Shown: positions 28,287 to 37,772, numbered from the stretch's first letter. The stretch is 64,000 nucleotides of DNA from Luteolibacter arcticus (GCF_025950235.1 NZ_JAPDDT010000002.1:186001-250000), one strand, 5' to 3'. Program-made: numbers and translations. Notes: generated from the letters alone by a model not told the origin.

Positions 28287-29165
28287 TCAGAATCCGAGCC
28301 GCAGCCGGACCGACGCGTGATAGGCCCGGCCGACTGGGAGCTCCGGCCCATCCGGCGCAAGGGTCAGCCGCCATTTCCCGCCGCTCCGGTCGAGCCGCTG
28401 GATCGCCGCCGCCCGCACGATCGCCCCCCGGTGGATGCGCAGGAATTCCTCCCGCGGCAGGAGGCCTTCCCAATCCCTCACGGTGCGCCGCTCGGTATAG
28501 CGTTGCCGGCCCTTCGAGTGGACGATGGTGTAGTCTCCCGAGGCCTCGATCCAGATGATCTTGGAAACGGGTACCGCCACGGAACCCCCGCCGCTACGCA
28601 GGTGGATCGTGCGGTTTTCCCGATCCGCCGAGGGAAATGAGGTGCCGTTGCCCGATCCGCGGTGCCAGAGGGCGCGAGCGATCAGATTGGCGGCATCCTC
28701 ATACTCCAAGACCTGCGCTTCAGGCCAGACCCGTGTCTCCCGCACTGCGTCGTAGCCGATCTGGAAGGCCAGCTTGCCATCGCGAAACACCGGCAGCGAG
28801 AGCAGCGAGCGGATACCTTGCCGTTGCAGCTCCGCCTGTAGCCCGCGCGCGCGCCGCGGCATCGCATTCACGTCGGGGACGATCACCCGGCCTTCGCGGT
28901 GCAGCCCTTCGTGGATCCACAGTATTGCCTCGACCGGGATGCCTTGCACTTCCGCGAGCTGAGGAAGAATGCCCGGTGCGACCCACTCGTGGGTGTTCCA
29001 GAGGAAGGTGAAGGCGGCATCGTAGCGGACCACCCAGGCCCGGTCCGCACCGTGACGGTTGCCAAGCAGGCCCAGGACGCGGGTCACGCCCGCATCCAGG
29101 TCCTCGTCCAAAAGCCAACCCGCCACCGCCTTCCAATCCTCGCCGCTCAACACGCCGGCTCTCAT
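28287..29165 (-). CDS. GAF-LytTR transcription regulator
   Basis: This protein has 292 residues. Residues about 15-165 look like a GAF sensor domain (VLGLLGNRHGADRAWVVRYD; RSLLSLPVFRDGKLAFQIGY). Residues about 193-292 are a LytTR DNA-binding domain (KIIWIEASGDYTIVHSKG, RTVRDWEGLLPREEFLRIHRG). There is no receiver domain, so the signal is probably sensed directly by the GAF domain. A tandem direct repeat typical of LytTR operators lies about 95-125 bp upstream of its start, and the LamB porin gene follows on the same strand. Autoregulation and porin control are inferred, not shown. Confidence 0.87.
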   Translation of the reverse strand: MRAGVLSGEDWKAVAGWLLDEDLDAGVTRVLGLLGNRHGADRAWVVRYDAAFTFLWNTHEWVAPGILPQLAEVQGIPVEAILWIHEGLHREGRVIVPDVNAMPRRARGLQAELQRQGIRSLLSLPVFRDGKLAFQIGYDAVRETRVWPEAQVLEYEDAANLIARALWHRGSGNGTSFPSADRENRTIHLRSGGGSVAVPVSKIIWIEASGDYTIVHSKGRQRYTERRTVRDWEGLLPREEFLRIHRGAIVRAAAIQRLDRSGGKWRLTLAPDGPELPVGRAYHASVRLRLGF

Positions 29166-29258
29166 CTTCGATCTTCTCGCAACACTCTAACAAAATGATG
29201 AGGTGGCCAAACTTTGTCAAAAGATCCATGGGAGACATGTCAGGAAAGTTATCGGGTG

Positions 29259-29291
29259 ATGTCGTTGGTCGGCAAATAATGTCGTTGGTCG
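29259..29291. promoter_or_regulatory. Tandem direct repeat, candidate LytTR operator
   Basis: ATGTCGTTGGTCG occurs at 29259-29271 and again, identical, at 29279-29291, so the repeats are 20 bp apart, close to two helical turns. LytTR proteins bind pairs of short direct repeats with about 21-bp phasing. The pair is upstream of the divergent LytTR gene (start 29165) and 246 bp before aspartokinase. A GACATGTC palindrome lies at 29234-29241. Confidence 0.55.
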
Positions 29292-29536
29292 CTATAGCAT
29301 TGAGTCCCGCCCGGCGGCGGTGGAGTCATACGATGTCGGACGCGTGCTCATGACCAGCCGCGTTCCGGTGCCTTCCCACCGCAGGCCTCGCCTGCGGGGA
29401 GAGGGCGCTGACGCACGGTGCCGGGGCGAACAGGCGGGTGCCGGTTCGTTCCGGTGCCCGTGCCCTGTTTGCTGCCCCACCGGACGCTTGCCAAGGGTGC
29501 CGGGCTTTCCTTCACTCCCGGCCCCGTTTCCCGGCC
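29292..29536. other. Gene-free leader before aspartokinase
   Basis: This completes a 371-bp intergenic stretch that starts at 29166. It is GC-rich with several small inverted repeats (for example around 29385-29405). I see no clear -35/-10 pair, riboswitch core or attenuator. A long frame entering aspartokinase from 29438 lacks family-like sequence before the ATG at 29537. Confidence 0.4.
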
Positions 29537-30766
29537 ATGGCCCTTATCGTGCAAAAATACGGCGGCACCTCCGTCGGCTCCATCGACCGCATGCGCAACG
29601 TCGCCGCGCGGGTGAAACGCACCCGCGACGCCGGTAACCAAGTGGTTGCCGTGGTTTCCGCCATGTCCGGCATCACCGATGGCCTCATCAAAATGGCCAA
29701 GGAGTTCTCCGAAACTCCCTCGGAGCGTGAGATGGACGTGCTGCTGGCCACCGGCGAGCAACAGTCGATCGCGCTGGTCTCGATGGCCCTGCACGAAGCC
29801 GGCCTCGACGCCGTCTCGGTCACCGGCCGCCAAGCGGGCATCTTCACCAAGGGCTCCCACACCCGCGGCCGCATTGAGGACATCGACCCGTCCTACATGA
29901 AGCGCGAGCTGGACGCCGGCAACACGCTGGTGGTCGCCGGTTTCCAAGGCATCACGCCGGAGGGGAAGATCCACACCCTCGGCCGTGGTGGTTCCGACCT
30001 CACCGCGATCGCCGTCGCCGCTGCCTTGAAGGCCGACGTCTGCCAGATCCTCACCGATGTCGATGGCGTTTACACCTGCGACCCGCGGATCGTGAAGAAT
30101 GCGCGCAAGCTGCCCGAGATTTCCTACGACGAGATGCTTGAGATGGCCTCGTCCGGCTCGAAGGTGATGCAGTCGCGTTCGGTCGAGTTCGCCAAGAAAT
30201 ACGGCGTCGTCTTCGAAGTCCGTTCCTCTCTCAATGACAACCCGGGCACGCTGGTGCTCGAAGAACATCCTGCCATGGAAAACGTCGTCATCCGCGGAGT
30301 CTCGATCGAGCGCTCCCAAGCCCGCGTCACCATCACCAATATCCCCGATGTCCCGGGCATGTCCGGCAAGATTCTCGGAGCGCTGGGCGAGGCGGAGATC
30401 AATCTCGACATGATCGTCTCGAACATCGCGAGCGATGGCTTCGCGCGGCACTCCTTCACCATGCACTCGAATGACCTCGGCAAGGCGCAGGCATCGCTGA
30501 AGGCGGTGCTGGCCGAGATCAGCTCGGATGCGAAGATTGAGACCGAGGCAGGCATCGCGAAGCTCTCCGCCGTGGGCATCGGCATGCGCTCCCACTCGGG
30601 CGTCGCGGCCACCATGTTCAAGGCGCTTGGCGAAGCCGGCATCAACATCGGCATGATCTCCACCTCCGAGATTAAGATCGCCGTGACAGTGGATGAGACC
30701 AGCATCGAAGACGCCGCCCGCGCGGTGCACGATGCCTTCCAGCTCGACAAGGAACCGGTGAAGTAA
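29537..30766 (+). CDS. lysC: Aspartate kinase
   Basis: This gene encodes 409 residues starting MALIVQKYGGTSVGS, the family hallmark KYGGTS. The amino-acid kinase domain (1 to about 235) has VVSAMSGITD, GRGGSDLTAIA and LTDVDGVYTCDPR. Two ACT domains follow (about 265-330 and 345-405), which in this family bind lysine and/or threonine for feedback inhibition. It catalyses ATP-dependent phosphorylation of L-aspartate, the first step to lysine, threonine, methionine and diaminopimelate. It is monofunctional, with no homoserine dehydrogenase domain. The neighbours are unrelated, so it is probably transcribed alone. Confidence 0.96.
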   Translation: MALIVQKYGGTSVGSIDRMRNVAARVKRTRDAGNQVVAVVSAMSGITDGLIKMAKEFSETPSEREMDVLLATGEQQSIALVSMALHEAGLDAVSVTGRQAGIFTKGSHTRGRIEDIDPSYMKRELDAGNTLVVAGFQGITPEGKIHTLGRGGSDLTAIAVAAALKADVCQILTDVDGVYTCDPRIVKNARKLPEISYDEMLEMASSGSKVMQSRSVEFAKKYGVVFEVRSSLNDNPGTLVLEEHPAMENVVIRGVSIERSQARVTITNIPDVPGMSGKILGALGEAEINLDMIVSNIASDGFARHSFTMHSNDLGKAQASLKAVLAEISSDAKIETEAGIAKLSAVGIGMRSHSGVAATMFKALGEAGINIGMISTSEIKIAVTVDETSIEDAARAVHDAFQLDKEPVK

Positions 30767-30817
30767 TGAGGCAGGCCCGGCTTGACCCGGGCCGGGATTT
30801 CAGGACGGCTGTAGGGC

Positions 30818-31516
30818 GTGGAGAATCCTTACCAGCCTCCGGCTTCAGCCGACGAGTCGCCGGTACCGCCGGTCGCGGGATTGAAGAATCCGCGGCCGCT
30901 CGCGCTGGTGGCCGTGTGGCTTTACGGCATCTCGCTGGGGGCGGAAGTCGCCGATCACCTGTGGCGCTCGCTGGCCGCCTTGCCACCGGCACTTTTTCCG
31001 GACGGGGTTCCGTCAGCCTCCGCCACCAACGAAGGTTTCGGCACGGTGGAATACCACTCCCACGACACCTACTATGTCGACGCCGGGTTCGGGCCGCTCG
31101 ATTGGCTGATGACCGTGCCGGGGCTCGCCTCCTACGTCGTTTACCTGGTGTGGAAATATCGGGCGGCGACGAATGCCCGGATTCTCGATCCTTGGGCCAT
31201 GACGATTTCCCCGGCGATGGCGGTCGGGTCTTACTTCATTCCGTTCGTCTTCTTCGTGGTTCCCTACCGGGCGATGGTCCAGATCGCGCGGGCTACCTTG
31301 GGCAATGCCTTGGGCGTGGGACTGTGGTGGGCTTGCCATATCGGACTACTGCTTTTTGTCATCGCGATCGCCATCCAGGCAGTCATGGAAAGTCCGCGCG
31401 AGCGACCGAGCCTGCTTGAGCACCTTTACGTGGTGGGTGCCGTGATCACCTTTATGATCTCCACCTGGCTGGTGATGAAGATCACGCGCGCCCAAGCGGC
31501 GCAGTGCGTGGGCTAA
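30818..31516 (+). CDS. DUF4328 membrane protein
   Basis: This 232-residue protein starts at a GTG and reads MENPYQPP, a start seen on many small membrane proteins of Planctomycetes and Verrucomicrobia. It has five or so hydrophobic segments (PLALVAVWLYGISLG, LDWLMTVPGLASYVVYLVW, AMAVGSYFIPFVFFVV, WWACHIGLLLFVIAIAI, VGAVITFMISTWLVM). The SPAMAVGSYFIPFVFFVVPY segment matches DUF4328. The function is unknown. It lies between aspartokinase and the convergent DUF2339 gene, 4 bp from the latter's stop. Confidence 0.8.
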   Translation: MENPYQPPASADESPVPPVAGLKNPRPLALVAVWLYGISLGAEVADHLWRSLAALPPALFPDGVPSASATNEGFGTVEYHSHDTYYVDAGFGPLDWLMTVPGLASYVVYLVWKYRAATNARILDPWAMTISPAMAVGSYFIPFVFFVVPYRAMVQIARATLGNALGVGLWWACHIGLLLFVIAIAIQAVMESPRERPSLLEHLYVVGAVITFMISTWLVMKITRAQAAQCVG

Positions 31517-31520
31517 GTCG

Positions 31521-34310
31521 TCATACCTCATCCGCCTCGAAGAGCTTCTTCAGCGCGTCCGCGAAGCGGTTGTAGAAGAAGCCAAGCACGACCAGCGCCA
31601 CGCCCAGCGCGAGGAAGGCGGCGATGCGGATGAACGTCCCGAAGTCCCAGACGTCGACAGCGAACAGCTTCACCAGCGCGACCGCCAGCAGCGCGAATCC
31701 GGCGTGGCGCAGCGCGGAGAGCTTCCGCCATAGGCCGGCACTGACGAGAGCGAAGCCGAGTGAGGTCCAAAGGATGGCAACCGGCTTCCAATCGAAGTGC
31801 CACACGACGTACTGGCTCGACCAGAGTGCGAGCAGCGCCGCCGACGCCATCAACAGGACATGGCGGAGGGTTCGCTGCGGGGCATTTCTTACAGTGGTGA
31901 GCAGCGGAAGCGCAAAGCACGCCGCCACCGTGATCGCGCCATGAGGAAAGGGAGCATCTGGCATCGGCGCCCACGGGTAGGTGACGCTGGTCCTTACGAG
32001 CAGCCACGCGACCGCCGAGGCAAGAAACGCCCAGCTTTCGTAAACGATGACCTGTCCACGGCGGATCGACAGAATCGCCAGCAGCACGGCGCTGGCCGCC
32101 ACCACCTCGCCCCATGTTTCCGGCGCGAGCGTGTTCCAAGCGATCAGCCAGGTGAAACCGGCGGCAAACCGGGCGAGGAATCCGGCCACGGAGCGGGGTC
32201 CCGCCAGCGCGATCACGCCGAGCGCGGCGGCCACCGGCACGAAAAGCAATGCCGCGGCATCCCTCGTCAAATCCGTCTGAAGCTGGACGACGGGCGGCAG
32301 CAGCAGGACGGCCCCGATTTGAAGAATGGGGGAGACCACAAGGAAGCGTCCCACCGCCGCGATGCCGATCGCCGCGGCAGCCAAGCCGATCAGCTCGCCG
32401 GTTTCGGAGAAGGTCGCGACTTCGATGCCTTTAAAGGTCGCAGCACTGATCGTGAGGGCCGAGAGCCACAGGAAGGCCTCGGGACTCTTCGCAATGTCGT
32501 GCGGCGTGATCGCCCGATCCTTCCCTAACCACAGCCGATGCGAAGCCAAGGCAAGCAGGCCCGCTACCACCGGCGGCCACCATGGCAGCTCGAATCCTGT
32601 CGGATAGAGCAGCGGAATGCTCGCGAGTCCAAACACCAGCGCCGCCCATCCCGCCTCGGGCAACCGCCGCCTTGGATCGCGCAACAAGGTAAACGCCGAC
32701 CACCCGAGAGCCACTGCCCCGCATGCGGGCGCGCGCCACGGGACGGCAAGATGATGCCCGCAGAAGACGAGTCCCACCACGCTCCCCGCAAGAAACACCA
32801 GCGCCGTCGCTACCCGCGCCGCGTGGGATTTTTCCTGCTCAGCCGCCACCACCTCGCATCCCGCCCGCAACGGAAAGGCCGCCGCCACCAGCAGCGTGGC
32901 CACCAGCGCCCGGCTCCACAGCGGCGTGTCGGAGTAGGAGCTTGCATCACTCAGGGAAAGGACGAGCGCCATCGCTGCGGCGAGCATGGCGAACACGAGT
33001 TCGCTCTTTCCCCCAAACCGCCGGAAGGCGAACGACAAGGCCAGCGTCTGCCCGGCGAAGCCCAGGGCCAGATGATAGCCATCGAGCTTCAGGGCCATCG
33101 CCAGCGTCAAGGCGCTGAGGCCCTGGGCCAGATGAGCGCCGCCCGCCGCATCGCGCGATCGGCCGGCCACTCCCAAGGCGAGCAGCACCGCGCCGAACAC
33201 GGCGGGCACCGTCCAATAGTCATCGATGCTCCGTTGCTGCTCCACCCACAAGGCGGAGAAGAGCAGGAAAAACGCGATGTTGTTCGCCGAGGCGAAGACC
33301 GCCCGGGCCCGATCGGACATGCCATCGAAGTGCCGCGACACCCCGATCACCCCTGGCAGCGCAAACGCCACCCACACCGGCGGAAGAAACCACAACGCCG
33401 CGGGATCATCCGGCCGCCCCCCGTGACCGCCGGCAATTTGCCACCAGAGGAAGGCGAGGTAAGTCCCGGCCATCGAGGCCACGCCGGGCAAGCACCAGCC
33501 GCGCCGCAGCATGAAGGCGGTGCCCGCGCAGGCGAGCACGACATTCGAGGCCGCCGACAACCAGCCGAGCGGCTGGAGGACCGTCGAGTACGACGCGAGC
33601 AGCAGCCCCATCGTGGCCGTCACCCGCGAATCGCGGCGCAGCGAGACCCCGACGATCACTCCGGCGGCACCGAGCAGGAGCACACCCGCCAGGACCGGCG
33701 AATCGATCACCTGCAAGCGCGGGGCATGGTGGGCGGCAAAGGTGCACCAGTAGAAAAACGCCAGTCCGCCCGCCAGCAGCACGTCGCCGAAGCGTCTCAT
33801 CGTTTCCCGCGCGCCGAGAAAGACTCCGGTTCCGCAGATCAGGAACGACCCGAAATACAGGGCCGCCAACCGGATTCCGGCGGACAGGTCGCGGATCCAG
33901 TTCTGGTAGGCGTAGTTCCCTAGCAGCACGAGGCCGGTTATCAGCAAGGCGATGCCCAGCCGGACCAGCCAGATGCGCCCGAAGCGGAGTTCGAACGAGC
34001 CCTTGGGAATCGGCGGCGGGAGCGGCAGGACCTTTCCGAGAGCTGGCGGAGGAACCATCTCCCGTTCCGCTGACTGCGCGGGAATCTCCTCTGCGAACAC
34101 CGGCAGCGGCGCGGGAGCGGGAAGCTCCTCAGCAGGCGGGGGAGACGGGGCAACCGCGGGCATCACGGGCGCCACCAACTTCTGTTCCAGCAAGGAAATC
34201 GCCTCGTGAAGGTCCGCGATCTCGGTCGCGCGCTGGGTAGCAAGGGCGTGCACACGGTCGCGCAGCCACTGGAGTTCCCGCCGGTAGCTGTCGCGTTCTT
34301 CTTCCGTCAC
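31521..34310 (-). CDS. DUF2339 polytopic membrane protein
   Basis: This gene encodes 929 residues from the GTG at 34310, chosen because AAAGG sits about 7 nt upstream and the start leaves room for the divergent recA promoter; the frame reaches 34409. A short coiled coil (about 1-45) is followed by a Pro/Ala-rich linker and then more than 20 predicted membrane helices. These begin FGRIWLVRLGIALLITGLVLLGNYAY, the typical entry of DUF2339. The C-terminus is LGVALVVLGFFYNRF and a basic tail. The family is widespread in Gram-negative bacteria and has no known reaction; envelope or cell-wall roles are guesses. No operon partner is seen. Confidence 0.87.
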   Translation of the reverse strand: MTEEERDSYRRELQWLRDRVHALATQRATEIADLHEAISLLEQKLVAPVMPAVAPSPPPAEELPAPAPLPVFAEEIPAQSAEREMVPPPALGKVLPLPPPIPKGSFELRFGRIWLVRLGIALLITGLVLLGNYAYQNWIRDLSAGIRLAALYFGSFLICGTGVFLGARETMRRFGDVLLAGGLAFFYWCTFAAHHAPRLQVIDSPVLAGVLLLGAAGVIVGVSLRRDSRVTATMGLLLASYSTVLQPLGWLSAASNVVLACAGTAFMLRRGWCLPGVASMAGTYLAFLWWQIAGGHGGRPDDPAALWFLPPVWVAFALPGVIGVSRHFDGMSDRARAVFASANNIAFFLLFSALWVEQQRSIDDYWTVPAVFGAVLLALGVAGRSRDAAGGAHLAQGLSALTLAMALKLDGYHLALGFAGQTLALSFAFRRFGGKSELVFAMLAAAMALVLSLSDASSYSDTPLWSRALVATLLVAAAFPLRAGCEVVAAEQEKSHAARVATALVFLAGSVVGLVFCGHHLAVPWRAPACGAVALGWSAFTLLRDPRRRLPEAGWAALVFGLASIPLLYPTGFELPWWPPVVAGLLALASHRLWLGKDRAITPHDIAKSPEAFLWLSALTISAATFKGIEVATFSETGELIGLAAAAIGIAAVGRFLVVSPILQIGAVLLLPPVVQLQTDLTRDAAALLFVPVAAALGVIALAGPRSVAGFLARFAAGFTWLIAWNTLAPETWGEVVAASAVLLAILSIRRGQVIVYESWAFLASAVAWLLVRTSVTYPWAPMPDAPFPHGAITVAACFALPLLTTVRNAPQRTLRHVLLMASAALLALWSSQYVVWHFDWKPVAILWTSLGFALVSAGLWRKLSALRHAGFALLAVALVKLFAVDVWDFGTFIRIAAFLALGVALVVLGFFYNRFADALKKLFEADEV

Positions 34311-34422
34311 GATCGCCTTTCTACTCGATGGCGGGAGAACTCCAACCATCGAGAAATCAAAGGGAAACATCGTCAAAACCGAACGAGGCCGCTCTGAGGG
34401 GAAATCCAAAAAGGCTCATTTT

Positions 34423-34436
34423 TGTTCAACCGAACA
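34423..34436. promoter_or_regulatory. LexA-type SOS box upstream of recA
   Basis: TGTTCAACCGAACA is a perfect TGTTC-N4-GAACA palindrome located 60 bp before the recA ATG, just upstream of a TTGACG hexamer (34444-34449) that may be the -35 element. From memory this matches the motif reported for LexA in Verrucomicrobia. A one-mismatch version precedes the UdgX operon at 54098-54111. Confidence 0.75.
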
Positions 34437-34495
34437 TCTTTTATTGACGACGCCACGCTTCTTTGCGAGAAGTTCGCCCGAACACTCCTAACGCC

Positions 34496-35530
34496 ATGGC
34501 CAAGACCCTAGAAGACGCATCAGACAAACTCGCAGACGCCCGCAAACGCAATCTCGATCTGGCTATCTCCAGCATCCAGAAGGAGTTCGGTGAAGCCGCC
34601 ATCATGCGAATGGGCGACGGTCACCGCGTCGATGTGGACGTCATCCCGACCGGTAACTTGCTCATCGACCGCGCCCTCGGCGTCGGTGGCTTCCCCCGAG
34701 GCCGCATCATCGAGGTGTTCGGCCCGGAATCCTCCGGTAAGACGACCCTGACCCTCACCGCCATCGCCCAGGCCCAGAAAAAGGGCGGGCTGGCAGCCTT
34801 CATCGACGTCGAGCACGCCCTCGACCCGCAGTACGCCAAGATGCTCGGCGTGAATCTCGACGATCTGCTCGTTTCTCAGCCTTCGTCCGGTGAGGAAGCC
34901 CTGCAAATCTGCGAGGCGCTGGTCCGTTCGAATGCCATCGACGTGATCGTCCTCGACTCCGTCGCCGCGTTGGTGACCAAGCAGGAACTCGACGGTGAAA
35001 TCGGCGACTCCACCGTGGGTGCCCAGGCCCGCCTGATGAGCGCGGCCATGCGCAAGCTGACCAGCTTCATTTCCAAGGCGCGCACCGTCTGCATCTTCAC
35101 CAACCAGATTCGCGAAAAGATCGGCGTGATGTTCGGCAACCCCGAAACCACTCCGGGCGGCCGAGCACTGAAGTTCTTCGCCTCCATGCGCGTCGATATC
35201 CGCCGCATCGGCCAGATCAAGGCGACCGACGGAACCGTTCAGGGGAGCCGCACCAAGATCAAGGTGGTGAAGAACAAGGTCGCCCCACCCTTTGCCGAGT
35301 GCGAGTTCGACATCATGTACAACGAGGGCATCTCCTCGGTCGGCTCGCTGCTCGATCTCGCGCTGGAAATGGATCTCATCCAGAAGCGCGGCTCGTGGTT
35401 CGCCTACAATGGCGCGCAGCTCGCCCAAGGCCGCGACGCCGCCAAGGAAGCGCTCAAGGCAGACGAGGCACTCTACAACGAGCTCAGCGACAAGGTTCGC
35501 GAGAAGCTCGATTCGGCGAAGAAGAAGTAA
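34496..35530 (+). CDS. recA: Recombinase RecA
   Basis: This 344-residue protein starts at [12 protein letters not shown] (ATG 34496; an upstream in-frame start at 34463 is not supported by the family). Walker A is GPESSGKTT (76-84). Family segments such as [22 protein letters not shown], the L2 region [16 protein letters not shown], and the C-terminal acidic/basic tail are all present. RecA forms filaments on single-stranded DNA, drives homologous recombination and triggers LexA self-cleavage. An SOS palindrome upstream and a terminator downstream indicate a single-gene SOS unit. recX is not adjacent. Confidence 0.97.
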   Translation: MAKTLEDASDKLADARKRNLDLAISSIQKEFGEAAIMRMGDGHRVDVDVIPTGNLLIDRALGVGGFPRGRIIEVFGPESSGKTTLTLTAIAQAQKKGGLAAFIDVEHALDPQYAKMLGVNLDDLLVSQPSSGEEALQICEALVRSNAIDVIVLDSVAALVTKQELDGEIGDSTVGAQARLMSAAMRKLTSFISKARTVCIFTNQIREKIGVMFGNPETTPGGRALKFFASMRVDIRRIGQIKATDGTVQGSRTKIKVVKNKVAPPFAECEFDIMYNEGISSVGSLLDLALEMDLIQKRGSWFAYNGAQLAQGRDAAKEALKADEALYNELSDKVREKLDSAKKK

Positions 35531-35582
35531 TCCCCGCGGCTCCGGAAAATTCTGCGAACTCAGGTAGGTTCGCGTTCGATGA

Positions 35583-35613
35583 AGCGGTGGTCCCCCGGGG
35601 CCGCCGCTTTTGC
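35583..35613 (+). terminator. Rho-independent terminator of recA
   Basis: AGCGGTGGTCC (35583-35593) pairs with GGGCCGCCGCT (35598-35608), allowing two G-U pairs, around a CCCG loop. A TTTT run follows. It lies 52 bp after the recA stop. Confidence 0.75.
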
Positions 35614-35626
35614 CGCTTCTTCATGG

Positions 35627-35707
35627 GTAGGCGCATTGGTGACAATGCGGAGGCACGGGGACTGCCCGCTGCCAAGGACCGTTCCGCACTTTCACAAGTG
35701 CGCCTAC
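35627..35707. repeat. 81-bp imperfect palindromic element, copy B
   Basis: The left arm 35627-35650 (starting GTAGGCGCATTGG) matches the reverse complement of 35684-35707 at 19 of 24 positions. Each arm is also a small hairpin (CGCATT...AATGCG and GCACTT...AAGTGC). Length and central core agree with the element at 3985-4065 in the opposite orientation. The layout, two inverted palindromic arms around a spacer, resembles REPIN/BIME elements. It lies between recA and recQ. The rest of this 325-bp gap (35708-35855) shows no further structure beyond the recQ leader. Confidence 0.68.
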
Positions 35708-35855
35708 GGAAAAACATCTCACCCTTCGCATCAGGTGAATTGGCGACGATACGGGACATGCGAACTGCCCGCTCCTCAAGATTCCACTCCTCACTGGGCC
35801 CGCTCGCCTCGCGGCAAGGCTTGCCATTCAGGCTTTTTAGAGAAACCCCTCTGCC

Positions 35856-37772
35856 GTGTCCGACGATTCGTTGCTCCCGTTGTTGCGTGAACGCTTCGGC
35901 CATGACGGCTTTCGTGGCGGGCAGCGGGAGGTGGTGGAGGGGTTGCTGGCGAGACGCTCGATGCTCGCGGTGTTTCCCACCGGCGGGGGCAAGTCGCTGT
36001 GCTACCAGCTTCCGGCACTCTTGTTAGACGGGATTACGCTGGTCGTTTCGCCGCTGATCGCCCTGATGAAGGATCAGGTGGACGCGTTGCGGGAAAAGGG
36101 CGTCGCGGCGGCACGGCTGGATTCGACGCTGGAGCCGGCGGCCTACGAGGCGGTGATCCGGTCTCTTGAAGATGGCTCGCTGAAGATCCTCTACGTGGCT
36201 CCCGAGCGGCTGTCCAACGAGGGCTTCCGGGCGCGTCTGCGGAAGCTGAAGCTCGCGCTGGTGGCGATCGATGAGGCGCACTGCATCTCCGAGTGGGGCC
36301 ACAATTTCCGGCCGGACTACCTGAAGCTGGCCAAGCTCTGCCGCGACCTGAAGGTACCGCGCGTGCTATGCCTGACCGCGACCGCCACGCCATCGGTGGC
36401 GAAGGACATTCGCAAGGGATTCCGCATCGCGAAGGGAGACCTCGTGCAACTCAGTTTCCACCGCGCGAACCTGGACTTGAAGGTGACGCCGCTATCGGCG
36501 ACCAGGCGCAAGCAACATTTGTTAGAGCAATTGCGCGCCAGCGATGGGTCGGCGATCGTTTATGTGACGCTCCAGCATACCGCAGAGGAGGTGGCGACCT
36601 TCCTGCAGAAGAACGGGCTCTCGGCGCAGGCCTACCACGCGGGCTTGCCGGACGAATTCCGTGCCGCCGCGCAGGATGCCTTCATGGCCGGACGCACGCG
36701 GATTATCGTCGCCACGATCGCCTTCGGCATGGGCATCGACAAGGCGGACATCCGCGCGGTCTATCACTACAATCTGCCGAAGAGCCTCGAGAACTACACC
36801 CAGGAAACCGGCCGGGCCGGACGCGATGGCCAGCTTTCCTACTGCGAGCTGTTAGCCTGCGGCGATGACCTGGTGACGCTGGAGAATTTCATCCACGGCG
36901 ACACGCCTTCACCGGCGGCGACGCGGCACTTCATCGACCACGTGCTGCGGCTGGGGAACGAGTTCGACCTTTCGACCTACGAGCTTTCGACCGTCAATGA
37001 CATCCGCCCGCTGGTGGTGGAGACGATGCTGACCTACCTGGAGCTGGAGGGTGTGATCGAGGCGACGCGGAAGTTCTGGTCATCCTATCAGATCCGACTG
37101 CTGCGGGATATCGAGAAGGTCCTGGCCGGCTACGACGCGAGGCGGAAAACCTTCCTGCGGAAGATCTTCGCTGCCGCGAAAGAAGGCCGCAGTTGGCTGA
37201 CCTTCGACATCCGCCAGGTGGCCATGGCGACCGGCGAGGATGACCAGCGGATCACCTCGGCACTGATGTATCTGGAGGAAGCCGGCGATGTGGCGCTCAA
37301 GAAATCCGGCATTCGCCAGGGCTACCGCTTGAAGAAAGATCCCGGCGACCTGCGCGAATTGGCGGGCCGCCTGGATGCACAGTTCCGAAAACGCGAGGCC
37401 GCCGACCTCGCCCGGCTGCGGCAGGTGGTGGAACTCGCCGAGCAACCCGGCTGCCTGACCGGCTTTGTGACCGGGCATTTCGGGGAAAGGCTTGGTGAAC
37501 CGTGCGGCCACTGCGATCGCTGCCGGGGAATTGCGCCGCAGCCGGTGCCGCGAACCAAGGCTCCCGCTCCGGATGATGACGAGTTGCGCGCAATTCAAGC
37601 ACTGCGGGTGGAAGGACATGCCGCGCTCAAGGCCCCCAGACAGCTCGCCCGTTTCCTGTGCGGGATCGGCAGCCCGGCGGTGACGCGCGCGCGGCTGTCG
37701 CGGCATGATGCCTTCGGTCTGTTGGAACGGCTGCCGTTTTCCGAGGTGCTGGATCTGGCGGAAAACTTGTAG
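35856..37772 (+). CDS. recQ: ATP-dependent DNA helicase RecQ
   Basis: This gene encodes 638 residues from a GTG (MSDDSLLPLL). Walker A is PTGGGKS (41-47), Walker B/motif II is DEAH (139-142), the aromatic-rich loop follows as CISEWGHNFRPDY, and motif VI is QETGRAGRDG. The RQC zinc site is visible: Cys at PGCLTG and CGHCDRC (about 530-560). The C-terminal region (about 575-638) resembles the tail of this subfamily rather than a clear HRDC domain. RecQ unwinds DNA 3' to 5' in recombination and replication repair. It follows recA, separated by a terminator and the palindromic element, so it has its own promoter; no SOS box was seen in front of it. Confidence 0.95.
   Translation: MSDDSLLPLLRERFGHDGFRGGQREVVEGLLARRSMLAVFPTGGGKSLCYQLPALLLDGITLVVSPLIALMKDQVDALREKGVAAARLDSTLEPAAYEAVIRSLEDGSLKILYVAPERLSNEGFRARLRKLKLALVAIDEAHCISEWGHNFRPDYLKLAKLCRDLKVPRVLCLTATATPSVAKDIRKGFRIAKGDLVQLSFHRANLDLKVTPLSATRRKQHLLEQLRASDGSAIVYVTLQHTAEEVATFLQKNGLSAQAYHAGLPDEFRAAAQDAFMAGRTRIIVATIAFGMGIDKADIRAVYHYNLPKSLENYTQETGRAGRDGQLSYCELLACGDDLVTLENFIHGDTPSPAATRHFIDHVLRLGNEFDLSTYELSTVNDIRPLVVETMLTYLELEGVIEATRKFWSSYQIRLLRDIEKVLAGYDARRKTFLRKIFAAAKEGRSWLTFDIRQVAMATGEDDQRITSALMYLEEAGDVALKKSGIRQGYRLKKDPGDLRELAGRLDAQFRKREAADLARLRQVVELAEQPGCLTGFVTGHFGERLGEPCGHCDRCRGIAPQPVPRTKAPAPDDDELRAIQALRVEGHAALKAPRQLARFLCGIGSPAVTRARLSRHDAFGLLERLPFSEVLDLAENL

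Noticed and set aside
30770-30800. GGCCCGG...CCGGGCC hairpin after aspartokinase as terminator
   Set aside because: The stem is short and no T run follows on either strand, so I did not list it.
32538-33923. 461-codon plus-strand frame opposite the DUF2339 gene
   Set aside because: Very rich in Arg, Gln and His, as expected from the complement of hydrophobic codons; no start context or family.
34520-35428. 302-codon minus-strand frame opposite recA
   Set aside because: recA is unmistakable on the plus strand; the antisense frame has no independent support.
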